Positions 11,676-23,745 of a stretch of 64,000 nucleotides of DNA are shown here, piece after piece. The stretch is from Oxyruncus cristatus. Lineage: Eukaryota > Chordata > Aves > Passeriformes > Cotingidae. Each line of letters begins with the position of its first letter. The first letter of the stretch is position 1. The DNA is taken from assembly GCA_013399855.1 (NCBI GenBank), contig VXAY01002201.1, positions 186,001 to 250,000 on the forward strand, written 5' to 3'. The position numbers were made by a program, and so were the translations under genes. Below the pieces are notes generated by a model, which saw only the letters and a program-made list of their open reading frames with translations, ran no database searches and was not told the origin of the DNA.

Positions 11676-13639
11676 AGAGTCAATCAGACGCCATGGACTC
11701 TACTAATAATTGTCATTTTTGTTACGGTAAAGACTACTGAAATAGCCAAATGACTTTTCCAGAAACACTGCCCGGGGTATGCAATGTCTGCATACCCACC
11801 TGCTACGAGCATGCTTTGTATTCCTTGCAGTTTCTTTATCTGCAAATATCTCTCTAAATTCCAAAAAGTGTCTTTTGGGAAAGGCAAGATACAAGCTGGA
11901 ATTCTTCAGATTTGTTTTGATGAAGATGAAACGAAGATCAAGTCCAAATCTATTTCCATCCTGAAATATTCTGAAAGGTCACATATATACCGATAAAGGA
12001 TCAAAGAGTAAATAATGGCAGCCATTGCTAGATGACGTATGCTGCATGTCAGACTACAGACTAAGACTAAATGAGAGGATTAATTTCCTCTTCTAGTTGC
12101 TATTTAAGTTAGAGTCTACTCTGAGCAATGAAAATAAATTATATTAAGCACAGATTGGGTCTCATGGGATCTGTATCCCTCTTGTGATTCTGCTGTTACG
12201 GATCTAGGTGACTTCAGGAAGTCACCAATCTCTTGCACCTATACTTTCCTCAGATCATCATCCCACCAAAAGCAAACCAATATTTAAACTACTTTGCCTT
12301 GCAGACAGGAATAAACAAAGAACAACTATTTCAACCCCACAATAAATCCTGACATTCAGCTTTTTCTACATCTATAATACAATCTGACTGTAACACAGAT
12401 GAGCACTCCCCTTCAGTTTGGTTCCACTTGAGCTGACTTCACTCCCAAGGAAATTAGCTTTGCTGGCCCTATTTCTTAAAAAAAAACCTGTAAGCAGTTA
12501 CAGTAAAAGAAAAAGTTGTGTGACTTGAGGGAAGAAAGAACTGATAAAGCAGTACTGATCTGCAGCATATATTCCCTTGAAATTATGCACATTAGAAACA
12601 ATAATTTCTAAAAGAAATACTAACTTTTCAACCAAACCAGTCAATTAGAAATGCAGACGACTGCCTATACAAACGCCTCCATTCATGCATCACTGCAGAG
12701 CAATGACAGAGATCTTGCACACACAGCCTCCATCATGTCTTAAAAACATGTTATTGCATATGGCTTAGATCAAGCCCCACAGTAGTTCCTCAAAACATCT
12801 CTGGTTTCCCAAGATGGAAAGGTCCAGGAAGTTATTATTCCTGCAGCTCAACATATTTTAATACATTTTCTTTTGCTCTCCTTTTGTCTTTTAACTGCCA
12901 GCACATAACACAAAGACCAAACCCAGCAACAAGCGAGTGCTTTCCTTATGACAGCTTTTTAATTTTTAACCTCCTTTTTTTTGTGCAGTAGAATGGGTGT
13001 TAAGGTATGATTCACATTCTCTATATAAAACATAATATTCTTATCATTCCTCATCCAAACCAATGGAAATTAGAAATTCACAACTTTTTTTGTTTGTTTT
13101 CATCTGTACTTCTCTGCTCTATCATATGTCTCCCTTCATTTCAGCCTAAAAGAAAACTAAAACTGTGGCCATTAATTACATAAAACCATGATTATTTATC
13201 ACTTTCCAAGTCTGGATACAAAAAAAAAAAGCAACTGTCTTTAAAATACAAAATGTGGAAGCAAAGTATTTGCTTTAATTTATTTTTTTAGCATTTATTT
13301 AAAAGAAACATTTCAAAAATACTCATAGTAAGTTTTTGCAATGTGCTCTTTCCTTCCTCCATTATTACTTGTATTTTTATAAGCCCTGAATATCTGCCAG
13401 TGCAAAACCAAGAGGTTTCAACCCGCCATTTCAAGGACTGAAAGGCACCTTTCAAACCATCATGGACCATTCTCCCAATCCTGACAACAGGGGCCTGCGA
13501 TCCAATACATTTCGGACTGCATCAAATCTAATACAAGATCAAAAGAAAAAATTCACACTGAGCTGTCAGAAAAATATCAAACTGTTTTGTTATTTAGTAG
13601 CCATTTATTCCCCAAAATGTGCAAACGCGTTCCAAATTG
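11676..13639. other. unannotated noncoding stretch
   Basis: No gene or clear interspersed repeat. Around 13165-13205 there is a TAAT-rich patch (GGCCATTAATTACATAAAAC) that could be regulatory but is not distinctive. Short A- and T-runs occur at 12479, 12970 and 13220. Confidence 0.5.
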
Positions 13640-14133
13640 TCCCCGCCCCTCAGTTCAGGAAGGATGTTGAGGTGCTGGAAGAGATCCAGAGAAGAGCAAC
13701 GAGGCTGGTGAAGGGACTTGAGCGCAAGTCCTGTGAGGAGAGGCTGAAGGAGCTGGGGTTGTTTAGCCTGGTCTCCCTCTCTCAGGGGAGGCCTCATCGC
13801 TCCCTACAACTCCCTGAGAGGAGGTTGTAGCCAGGTGGGGGTTGGTCTCTTCTCCCAGGCAACCAGCCGTCAGACAAGAGGGCATGGCCTTAAGCTGTGC
13901 CAGGGGAGGTTTAGGTTAGATATTAGAAAGAAATTCTTTACAGAGAGAGTAGTCAGCCACTGGAATGGGCTGCCCAGGGAAGTGGTGGATTCTCCATCCC
14001 TGGAGGTTTTCAAGATGAGGCTGGACGTGGCTCTTAGTTCCATAGCCTGGTAACTGTGGTGGTGTTGGATCAAGGGTTGGACTTGATGATCTCAGAGGTC
14101 CTTTCCAACCTGGCTGATTCTATGATTCTATGA
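13640..14133 (+). mobile_element. CR1 LINE, 5'-truncated, best-preserved copy
   Basis: The copy begins inside the ORF2 C-terminus (CCCCTCAGTTCAGGAAGGAT, encoding the QFRKDVEVLEEIQRRATRLV block), continues to the ELGLFSL motif and on through the 3' UTR, and ends in TGATTCTATGATTCTATGA at 14133. It is the closest to the CR1 consensus in the window. One oddity is TCTCCCTCTCTCAGGGG where most copies have a 'gagaagaggaggctcagggg' type sequence, so the conserved EKRRL block is lost. The frames at 13462-13830 and 13835-14053 are ORF2 remnants, not host genes. Confidence 0.9.
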
Positions 14134-16129
14134 CTCCTCTGCTTGTGCTGGGAACAGGGCAGTCCAGAGGAGCAGCTACTGTCAGCCAGGGCAGTCCAGA
14201 CAACCCTGCAGGTATGAATTCCTGCTCCCCACAGCTAATTGTGCTCCGTCTTCAGCAGAATGAGTCCCAGGTGAAGACTTCAGACCTGCACATACACCAG
14301 CCTCATGCACCACTCCTCTAAAGCCATGCTGCTCTGCAGTCCAGTGAAATCTCAACAGCTTAAGAACAGCAGAATTATTCTCCTCTACCTCCTTGCCACC
14401 TCCCTAACCACTGCCCTAAGGAACATTTAATCACTGCCGTAAAGAACATTTTTTCTGAGTCTCCACCAAAACGGACTTGCTTTTAAGAACAGACAGTGCA
14501 CAGTACTTCAGCAAAGGCACCTGAAATCTAAGGCTTGCACAGAGTAGCAGCATTCTATACAACAGACATCACTATTCAGATTACATACTTGGATTCGGAT
14601 AAAATATAAAGCTGGAATCTTAAATGGGTTTTGTTCATTTGAGTTTCTCTCAAGTATGGCGGCCTAATGTTAGCATGGGTAATTCAAACTGTCTTTAAAA
14701 ATGTCTCTTGTAGTATTTATCGTGGTTCCTCCTTTCTCCAAAAACTCTGGATAGAGCGAATGGGAATTTAACAACCATTGCTTTACATTACTTGGTAAAA
14801 TAGTTTCTGATAAAGATTAGAAACATCTGCTTGAGAAACATTATGGAAGTGTTACGTGGAATTGCACCAGGCAACAGCAAACCTTCCTGTACCTACAAAT
14901 GTGAAATTCATTCACTACAACAAGATTTAGGGCAAAATACTGGAAAACAGGCTGACCTCAAACAAGAATGCACTTTTAAAAAGATTTTTTTTTTTTTTTG
15001 CCATTATGTATTCAGGCCTCCCTCATCCACCTTGCAACAATATTTTTGAGTAAGTGCCCTTGAGCAAATAAATTTAGGCTCTGAGGCTCAATTTTCACTT
15101 GCGTAAAGCAATAAAAGATTTGGACTAACTTCTGAATGAGAATTTCTGGTTTGAAAGAAAAGCTGGCTACAGCCAACTAGATTTCCTGCTTGATTGAGAT
15201 GAACATCTTAGAAAGCATTGACAGAGAACACCCTTAAATAATGCATTTCAGTATGTACCTGGATCTCTCACTGCAGCTCCACATGGGAAATGCAGAACAA
15301 GGACAAAGCAGAAGTCACGTATGTAGGAAAGGTCTCATTTCCAACTGTTTAAGGTATGACAGTGAAACTAAAGATGGACCACCCCCCTGAATGCTGTTCA
15401 ACTACGCAAAACATGAATCAAAGTGCAGTGTGGTTCTAGTGACACACAAAAACTGCCATCCCCTTTAAATCACTTCACGCAACGTTATGCAGTTGAACCA
15501 TCTTTCCCACTCCACTGTCATTAATTACTTAAACACAAAAACACTCTGTCTCTTTTGGGCAAAAATTTTCTTAAACAGATAATAGTCACATTAAATCTAC
15601 CAGTTTTAAACGGAGCATTTTATCAAACGAGCCATGAAATTAATTTTACTTTTCTGCCACTAGTATGTCAGAAAGTGTATGTCACCTTTAATAAACTTTT
15701 CCAAATGAGCACGCTGATAACTGAACAACATGACATTTCTAACAGTGCGAAGGCAAAAAAACAGAAACAATTACTCTAAAAAATGAAGAGGGAAGGGGAA
15801 AAGCAGCCTGGAAGTATCTTGCTGCAAGTAAAATCTTGCTAGCACTTAGTTAGTTATTTAGTGCAAGCTAGTATTTTGCACTCTTCTGGGGGAAAAAGAA
15901 GACTCCTAAGCCTAAGAGTGGCCATGTTTCAAATGTTGAAGAAACCTTCCTGTCTGACCATCCAGGATCCACTCTGTCTGTCACACTCTCACTACCCCAG
16001 ACTTTCACTGCTGGGACTGAAGTCCCTTCACATCAGGCAGCTACAAAGACCCAGTGGATGCCCCACTTGACTCCCTGCACACCCCTACACTCACACAGTC
16101 AGACACCGTTTCCCTACCCCACTTAGGCC
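14134..16129. other. unannotated noncoding stretch
   Basis: No gene or readable repeat apart from a 15-T run at 14985-14999. It runs up to the end of the minus-strand LTR. The last part (about 15950-16129) is C-rich and could be internal retroviral sequence, but I see no primer-binding site or reading frame that shows it. Confidence 0.45.
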
Positions 16130-16175
16130 TGAATTACCCATAGCAGAGTCCCAGATGTCTGGACCCTTAAAGCAG

Positions 16176-16181
16176 TTTAAT
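16176..16181 (-). terminator. LTR polyadenylation signal ATTAAA
   Basis: ATTAAA on the minus strand lies about 50 bases upstream of the LTR end, the usual position for the R-region poly(A) signal of a retroviral LTR. It is a common variant of AATAAA. Confidence 0.45.
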
Positions 16182-16251
16182 TATGGTACAATAACAGAAA
16201 CAGCTCGAGTTGATGTCTCCAGTGAGAGACTCTGAACAAAAGAATCCCTGG

Positions 16252-16264
16252 GCTTTTATGCCCT
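16252..16264 (-). promoter_or_regulatory. LTR TATA box
   Basis: The minus strand reads GGGCATAAAAGCC, a good TATA element placed about 75 bases before the ATTAAA signal in the LTR at 16130-16580. It would set transcription start near 16225-16235. Function today is unknown. Confidence 0.5.
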
Positions 16265-16580
16265 CAGTCTGTTCCCCCTGAGTAGTCTGGGGTCTTCCTG
16301 CTGAGTCATCAGCTCCTGTTGTCCCAGAGTGCCCGGTCACCTGGCCAGTGCCACAAGTCCCTGTGCCCTTTGCGACACAGAGGGTCTGCACCAGCTCACA
16401 GCTCCTTTCCTGGGGCTCCCTCCATTTCCCAGCCCCCCGGGGCACAACCTGCAGCTCACACTGCACTGCACACCCAGCTACTGGCACTGGGTGTATCCCT
16501 AAACAGTGGTTTCCTGCTCCGCTCTGAATGAGACCACCCTGGTAACACAGAATATGACTCAAGTGTGAACTGGTATATCA

Positions 16581-18689
16581 CCACCTGAAGGGCCCGAAAA
16601 ATTAGCAAAAAGCAGTGAAAATTATAAAGGTATTAATTTAAGATACTGCAGCAACATCCTCACTCAACAGATCTGACTGCCAGTTTGCAACAAAAAGTGA
16701 ATTCATACTGAAAAAAGAACTGGAACAATAGAAATCTGACGCTTTCATGGAACGGAAAATTCCAAGTTGAGTTCTTCTCATCTTTTTGGTCACAGATATT
16801 CTGTGTTCCTTCATATTCTCTTTTTATCAGCAAAAATAGAAAGCAAACCTGAGAAGAAAAAAAGAAGTGACAAGTCTGACGCACACCATAAGAAAAAATA
16901 TCAAAAGTAAAGCAATAACATAAACAAAAACAAAATAAAAACTTTGGGAACAAATGGAACTAACCTAAAGAAGGTATTTCCAGATGGTTGATTTTTTCAT
17001 TGTCATTTCCTATTTTTCAATCAGTTCTAATCCTTGGCTGGAGAATTCAATGGAGCTATGTCAATTTATATTTGCTAAGGATTTGGCACATCACATTAAG
17101 TATTTCCCAGTGTGATCATCTCTCTAAGTTAAGTAATTAAAACATTTCATGCAAGTAGGGAAAGAATTTATATTTCAGATTCTTGACTGATCCCAGCACT
17201 GCCAAAAAGGCTCCAATTTTCTCAAAGGAGATGAATTGGAACATTTATTTGTACACTGAAAGTTTTAATGCCATATCCATGGTACCTTGATGGGCAGGGT
17301 GCCTTGATGTACTTTTGTACGCTACTAACGCAATTCACAACTTTGTCTACTTTTATAATTAAGCAGCCTTCTTCCTCTTGTCTAAGACACCGCAGATTAT
17401 AGAATCCAAGAGTCCAGACTAAATCTATACAACCAATCTATATAACCAAATATAACACTTTCCTCTATAGAGTTCATTTTTGCCTGCCTGATATTAAAGA
17501 GCAAATTTCACTGTGGGAAAGGAATTGCAACATCACAAGAGGGGATATGGCTGGTACCTCCATTACCACCAGTCAGCTGTTCTGCAGCGGACCGAAGTGA
17601 TTAAACTGAAGCATTCAAGAGTTAAATCTCTCTAGAAAAATGAAGGGAGGGGGGGCCCAAGCAAATGTAAATTTTAAATTTTACTTCTATTTTTTCTTGT
17701 TTTGACTCTGTCATGAGTGTCATTAAAGCTATATGAAGAAAGTTTTAAATTTTATTTGAGACCACTGAATATACACATGCATTCTCACCTAGAACAGAAA
17801 TTTTGTCTGTTTGTCAAACTTTCTGAACAAATTACAAAAGGAAAATCCATTGCAGTTTGTATGGAACAGACTGTGCCAAATCTTGCCTTGCTAAAAGAAG
17901 AGAGTCCTCCCTTTGGGTCTGAAAAAAGGGTGGAGAATTATTTAAAAGGAATATTAGTAGGACAATAACAGCATTTAATCCTAAACTACAGGAATCAACA
18001 GAATTCTCTTTGACTAGTGCAGCCCTACATCCAACTCTTTATGAGATGGATCTTTGATGAACATTATATATCTAATCTTTGTTACTAGAATCCAATCTTT
18101 TTCTGTCCCCTTACCTGTCAGAAACACAGGCTTGTATAAAACAATAACTTAAGCACTCCAAAGCAAGGAAATTATTACAATAATATGGAGAAAGCTCCTT
18201 CTGTGTGTGACTGAAAGGATGAAGAACAAAATGGTAGAGAAAGTGAAGAAAATCATCATAAAAAATGACAGATATGGAAGAAAAACTAATGCCTCTGTAA
18301 TTTTTCTCAGGAAAGGAAAAAAAAAAATCTGTGTCTGACAGCAAGTTAACAAGTATTTCTATTTCAGTTCATGCTGCTGGCAATTTATTTTCCCAGTGTG
18401 TCCCCTTGTCTTTTAATAAGTTGATGTCTAAAAAGGTTTTCTTTTTATACCCCACGTGTCAAACTCAGGCAAACCGTCCAACCACAGGAAACTTGTAAAA
18501 CAACATCAGGACATTCAAAGTGCTACAAAAGAAAACAACTTTAAGAAACTCAGTCAAGAATTACAAATTCCAGGAAGCATAAAGACAGAAAAATGCATTC
18601 CTCACCCCAGTATGTGGGGAAAAGGCCATCAGGTGATCCAAAACAGTATCTCCAATCTGTAGACCCCTGACCTCTTGCTATTCAGGTAA
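16581..18689. other. unannotated noncoding stretch
   Basis: No gene or clear repeat. The region 16830-16945 is A-rich and low in complexity. Frames at 16660-16953 (minus) and 17717-17968 (plus) are biased by this composition and show no domain. Confidence 0.5.
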
Positions 18690-18850
18690 GAGATTTGAGG
18701 CCAGAAGGAACCATTCTAATCATCTCATCCAATCTCCTGCATAACAGGCCTGCAAACTGTCATCAGGACTACAGGCTACATAATTTAAACGATATCCAGT
18801 TTTCATTTACAAGAAGGAAACTCCTCCTTATCAATTTGTGATAAGGTAAC
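18690..18850 (-). mobile_element. very old CR1-type LINE 3' fragment
   Basis: GATTTGAGGCCAGAAGGAAC, then CATTCTAATCATCTCATCCA and ATCTCCTGCATAACAGGCC, follows the reptile-type CR1 3' end ('ccagaagggaccattgtgatcatctagtctgacctcctgtataacacaggcc') in reverse orientation. It differs from the younger avian CR1 tails elsewhere in the window, so it is likely an insertion older than birds. The right end is vague. Confidence 0.6.
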
Positions 18851-19046
18851 TGTAAAAAGAAATACAAACTGCATGTTATTCCTGGTTCATGACTGTCTCA
18901 CTGACTTTATTCTCGTGCCTTTGGCAAGTTCTCCAGTAAGATGGAACAAAAATCACGAACACACCTGTCCTAGCCACAGCAACAGGTTTATTATAAAAAT
19001 GTGGCAAAATGAAAACTTCCACACATACTCCTCTAGATACTGGTGA

Positions 19047-19106
19047 TTAATACTAAATGAGACCTCAGCACTAACCTTAATACTAAATGAGACCTAACCA
19101 CCCAGC
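19047..19106. repeat. 30-base tandem duplication (two copies)
   Basis: TTAATACTAAATGAGACCT occurs at 19047-19065 and again, identical, at 19077-19095, giving a period of 30. The rest of the unit has diverged. This is a small local duplication with no known function. Confidence 0.8.
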
Positions 19107-20204
19107 CAGTTACAACAGCCATTCTTCCCAGGTTGATGACAGTAAAATCTCTGTACTGCACTTTGAAAAAACTGTTTTGAGTATTTGTCATCAAGGGAGA
19201 AAGGAGGAAACCTCAAGACTGATCAAAGATACTGCACACTCTTTGGTATGCTCCAGTCCACCCGAAGCAAACTGTTTCTAGAGATACCTGGATCTGGTTC
19301 CTCAGTAAAGGGATCTTTACTGTGCAGACAGGATGAATGTAACAAGCACCTAAATGTCTACACAATTTACCAAAGTTAGTGTTCATTTATCATACTACTG
19401 CTATAGAAATGGACAGTGGTTTAGTTTTAAATCTACAAAAGTCTCTTTTTATATGCCTTTGTGATCAAGCTCATTTCCATATGGAAATAAATGTTCTGAG
19501 CACAGAAAAATAAGACACTGAGTTAGGGTCCCTCTGAAAATCTGGCTGTGGCGTGCAATTATACCTCTCATACATAAAATACGTCATGGTGTTCAGCCAC
19601 TCACTGGTGAAGTAAGTGTAGACACTAAGAGCTAACCCCAAGGCAGAACAGCAGGACAGAATTTGCCTTTATGCACTCCACATAACCCCAGTAGTTTCAT
19701 AATCTTTCAGTTTTATATAAGGCTGCCAGATCTTTCATAGATACTGGCAACTAATCCAATGAAACGAACAGGCACATCAGAAGATAGCTGTGAGAGGACA
19801 GTGGCATCACTGCATATTCTTCTACACTGGAAAGCCAATTAGGAGAGAGACAGAGAGAGATATGAAGAAGGAACCATGTGAACCACAAGTGGGAGGCAAA
19901 AAAATAGAAACAGCTGTATCCAGAGAGAAACCAGAAACTAGCATTCAATGCTCCGCATCAGAAAAGCACCGTGTTGTGTGGTGAAAAAGAGGAGACTGAA
20001 GAGGAAAAGGCTGGATTCACTTGTTTATTCCCATCTTTGGCACTGTTACACTTTTCTCTCTACTTTTGATCCCACTGCCCTGTGTGACAGCATACCCACC
20101 AACAATGGATATAAGGCCTGAATTTCAGAAGCGCTTAGCACCGTAACTCAAAATTCAGGCAACAGGTGCTACAGGTATTCAAATGCTCTGGGGCAAAACA
20201 AGCA
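19107..20204. other. unannotated noncoding stretch
   Basis: No gene or clear interspersed repeat. The frame at 19087-19281 begins inside the tandem duplication and has no domain. Confidence 0.5.
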
Positions 20205-20335
20205 AATAAAAAAAAAAATGCAGGTCTCTAATGCTTACCTAACCTCTCTGAGAGGTTGGGAGGATTAATTAACTAATGCTTGTAAAATGTTTAGAGAGTC
20301 TCAGATAAAATGCTGTAGACAGCAGAAAAATAATT
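20205..20335 (+). mobile_element. MIR-like SINE, 3' half
   Basis: TTACCTAACCTCTCTGAGAG, then GGAGGATTAATTAACTAATG, then CTTGTAAAATGTTTAGAGAG and a decayed GATAAAATGCTGTAGA tail follow the sauropsid MIR end ('ttgtgaggattaattaatgtttgtaaagtgctttgagatc...gctata'). The head is missing or too decayed to see. Strand is plus. Confidence 0.65.
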
Positions 20336-20615
20336 TAAATCAAATGTCACGTAATCATTTAATGTGTTCTGGGGAAAAGAACAAAGAAACAGTAGATTGG
20401 CTAAAAGTACAGAGGAAAAGTGGACAATCAAATAAAGACTCAGCTTGTTTAAAAAACTTAAGACATTCTCCTCAGCTTTTGAAGTCAAAGTTCAGTGAAA
20501 ATTAGATGAATAAGGCTTGTGTAGGAACAGAACCTTATTTGCCATCATGGCACACAAACAAGACAAAAGCAGGACCAAAAGAGATGACAGCAGCACCAGC
20601 TGCCCACCACTCTCA

Positions 20616-20659
20616 CCCCCGCCCCCTCCCACACCACCCGCACGCACACGCACACATAG
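20616..20659. repeat. C-rich/CA-rich tract; minus-strand G-quadruplex motif
   Basis: The plus strand reads CCCCC-G-CCCCC-T-CCC-ACACCA-CCC (20616-20639), followed by a degenerate CACG/CACA run. On the minus strand this is four G-runs with loops of six, one and one base, which fits a G-quadruplex. The frame across it encodes only Pro/Ser-rich low-complexity sequence. Confidence 0.75.
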
Positions 20660-20664
20660 ATTGC

Positions 20665-20850
20665 CATCTTTCACCCGATTAATCCTCTCCCAGGACAGAT
20701 TAACGCTTATCTGCTCAATATCCATCTGCTTTGTGATTTCAGGAGATTGTAACCAATCCCAAGGCCTTATCAGTGCCTCTCCCCCATAGGCAGATGGGAA
20801 AAGATGGAAATCATCGTGTTCTATTAGTGATGGCAGTGACAACAGACTAA
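20665..20850. promoter_or_regulatory. candidate conserved enhancer (homeodomain/GATA motif cluster)
   Basis: No repeat family is visible here, and motifs are dense. GATTAATCC (20677-20685) holds a bicoid/OTX-like TAATCC. AGATTAACG is at about 20698. CTTATCTGC (20706-20714) and CCTTATCAG (20765-20773) are GATA boxes in reverse. It lies directly beside a G-quadruplex motif. This is inference from motif density; conservation cannot be tested from one sequence. Confidence 0.25.
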
Positions 20851-23639
20851 CACAGCTGCCTCTTTCCCTTGTTTCTTCGTTCAGGCTCCACAGCACAGAA
20901 AAACTGCAGTATGGCAGCACAAGCAAAGCCACCTTCTCCCTCTGCTTGCTATTCACCTGAATTAATGAGTTTAGAGGGGACAGCGACTGCTAAGTGTTCC
21001 TTCTAAAATAAGTTTAATACAGAAGGGTTGCTGTCTTTGCCCCAGCTAAAAGATCAGACTGGATTAGGGAGATGGGAAGCGGAAGGGAAGGTCCTGAACT
21101 ATTAAGATTTAGGCATTTCAGACATCTGTGGACGTGCAGCACAGAAACGAGTACACAGAACTGCTACAGCAGAATGCTATTCTCTCATCATTCACTCCTG
21201 CATGGGATACAACACAGATCCATCCTCTGGATGTCCCTACCTGCAGGTTGCTTTCTCCCACTCTTCAGAGCTGCAACCACCCTTTAATTCAAAACAATTA
21301 CAGGCAAAGTGGGGAAAAAAAGATGACATCAAATTGCAGAGTTTATCTGCAAAGGAAACATGTCTTCAACTGTACACCTAAATGGAGCTATGGCCTTTAC
21401 ATTCACACAAATGAAAGAAAAGAAATTGATTTTTGCCCATTCATGTTCCTCATCCTTTTGTGTTCAGTCACTTGAAAGAATATAGTAATGATTTTATTTG
21501 CAGAAATCTAAAGGGGGGAAGCGAACGGAAATAAATGTTTTTAAAGGAACACAATCCCATAAAAAAATCTCACCGCTGTTTAAAAATATCTTACCCAGTA
21601 GTTCTTGAAGCCTCCTATAATCAAAAGATACAAGATAAATGTGAGGGTGAAAGAAAATATTGCCATTTTTTTCCTGAGTTAGTTTCCCTTCACTATTTGA
21701 GGGAATATAAGTTCTGTAAATTGTCCTCGTAGTGTGTATTCTTCCCATTTCTCTTTATTCATGGGAGCCACACCAGTACCTTAAACTGGAGTTCCATTAA
21801 GATGTTTAGTTAGGCAAGATTAAAACCACTCTAGAATGAATAACATGATTTAAGAATCTAAACAAAAAATTCCACAACCTGATTAGATTTTGAATACTGA
21901 ATACTTGCACCAAATTGCTCACAATCCATAGACAAAGCAACAATTCTTAACATGCAAACACAACGAGAAAATTCATACTGAATACTGTTTGGCTGCCCAC
22001 TGGCAACTCATTAACAGAAACATCTATAATCCCAGAGCACAGACACGACAATACTTAAAACCTTCATAAATATATTCTTAGTGAGTGAACAAAGATCTCA
22101 CATCCAGCAGGATGTGTAAGCCTGAAGTCATACCTGGCACCTCTTCCTGGAAACAGGACAAGTTTTCTAATTGGAAGGAGAAGCAGTGGAGCAAACCACT
22201 TAAGAGATAAAACATATATTTATACAGGAACTACCTGAGCGAATGCCAAAGCACTTTTCAAAAGGTGAGTATTGAAATGTAGCGAAATATGATAGCTCTT
22301 TGCTAAAATGGGGCAATAGCACAAAACTGCTTAAGATAGAGAAGAGAAAAGTGATTTCCCAACCTGGAATTCTGCCCAGAAAACTAGGTCTAAAAATCTT
22401 TTCTTTCATTAAATGAGTCGGTGGGCTCTTTAATAACTCCAGTTGCGCGAGCAAAAATTCAGTGGTAAATGTGCTATTTGAAAAAAACAAAACAACAAAA
22501 TCAAACAAAAGGAACAAAACAGACATTGTACATAAAGCAGACAGGCACTGTCTGAAGAAGCAAAAGAGAGCAGAAGAATCTGTTAGGCTGTTTCTTAAAA
22601 TCTCTTCAATATATATAGAAAAGCGCTTCTCCCAAAAGGTCACCTGCATTCTACACCCAACCAGGAAAGCCCACAAAATACTGGAAACATTATGTTTTTA
22701 ATAATGTAGAAAGTCACCAGATAGCAGGTCAGTGATCCATTAAGTCTCCTGTGACAGTCCTTTGTTCCAGTACCTTACGAACTGAGGGAATAGTTGGCTG
22801 AAACAGTATAAGAGAGTACGATACTGATCTTACACTGTTCTAACAAATATGGACTCCTCTCTGCAGTTGGTAGGGTAATAGAGTGTCTTACAGTCTTTAG
22901 TGTAATTATGGTCACAATAAACATGAAATAGTATTTACTTGCTCTTTCACAGATGAGAAACAAGGTATTTTAGCCAGCTGAATCTCACTGCTTTCCACAG
23001 ATGACAGATATTTGAATGTCTTTGAAGGTCTCAGATTTTGTGATTAAGAGGAGAAAAGTGGGGAGCGAGGCAGGGAGGAAATCACAAAATGGATCTGCTG
23101 GAGACCAGGGAGTGCACATCCCATCCACTGGCACAGCTCTTACCTACTTTCTACCATCCAGTGCAGCCCGAGAACTAAATACATGCTCTATTTCCCTCTC
23201 CATAACCACAGATCCAAGAAGCAAAAGCATGACCACTAAGAAAATGAAAAGTCAGTTCAAAGACCTTTCTGGAATCCTGTGTTGTGTGTAATCTTTTTCA
23301 GAAGCACAAGTAATGAAAGCATGAATCCTACGAACTCTGGTCTCAGGGTAGCTTTATCTCACATGATATGTACAAAGGGAAGAAGAGGGAAGTATAAATT
23401 ATTCCACTTGGACATTGTCTATGTGTCTAGAAGAACTTAACCCTAATGGCAATTCTGTGAAATAATCTCGATACCTTGTATAAATAAAGAAGCTGTGTGC
23501 TGGGCTTATCTGGACTTAGGAAAAACACTTTGGTCTTGCTCTCCTATGAGTGCTGACCAGCATCTCTTCCAAGATGAAAAGGTGCAGCTCCTTCAAACAC
23601 CAGCCTCAAAAATAAAGTGCAGCTCTAATGGGAGCTACA
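20851..23639. other. unannotated noncoding stretch
   Basis: No gene or readable interspersed repeat. An A/AC-rich patch lies at 22482-22522. A 158-codon minus-strand frame at 22200-22676 is rich in Phe/Leu/Ser because the opposite strand is A-rich there. A good donor (AAAAGGTGAGTATT at about 22260) has only a weak upstream acceptor. Confidence 0.5.
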
Positions 23640-23745
23640 AGGCTCTGTATTCCTGTCTAACATCTTCCCTCTGTCACAGAGAGGGAAAACACAGTCTCAC
23701 AGTGGGGCACTGTTGCTCTCAGAAGCACAGCTATACCTTATGAAG
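23640..23745 (-). mobile_element. possible MIR-like SINE remnant
   Basis: TCACAGAGAGGGAAAACACA, then GTCTCACAGTGGGGCACTG and TCAGAAGCACAGCTATACC resemble the reverse complement of the MIR core ('acagagagggaaactgaggcacag...gacttgcccaaggtcacacagct'). Decay is heavy and the match is partial. Confidence 0.35.

Larger units (their letters stand above)
16130..16580 (-). mobile_element. solo-LTR-like element of an avian endogenous retrovirus
   Basis: Read on the minus strand this 451-base segment has the layout of a retroviral LTR. It starts TGATATACCAG and ends GGGTAATTCA, so the ends form an imperfect inverted repeat (TGA..TACC at both ends). A GC-richer U3 is followed by a TATA box (GGCATAAAAGCC, 16252-16264). 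The presumed R region contains GAGTCTCTCACTGGAGACAT, then an ATTAAA polyadenylation signal (16176-16181), then a short U5. No matching target-site duplication, primer-binding site or second LTR is visible nearby, so a solo LTR or an eroded end is likely. The 131-codon minus-strand frame across it is not a gene. Family name is not assigned. Confidence 0.65.

Noticed and set aside
13462..14053. Frames resembling a protein with an ELGLFSL motif
   Set aside because: They are CR1 ORF2 remnants, not a host gene.
16167..16562. 131-codon minus-strand frame
   Set aside because: It lies wholly inside the LTR at 16130-16580 and crosses its TATA and poly(A) signals.
18684..18694. Good donor-like site (TTCAGGTAAGAG)
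   Set aside because: It sits at the edge of an old CR1 fragment and has no matching upstream acceptor at a sensible distance.
22200..22676. 158-codon minus-strand frame rich in Phe, Leu and Ser
   Set aside because: Its composition follows the A-rich plus strand, and no domain or transmembrane pattern of a known family is seen.
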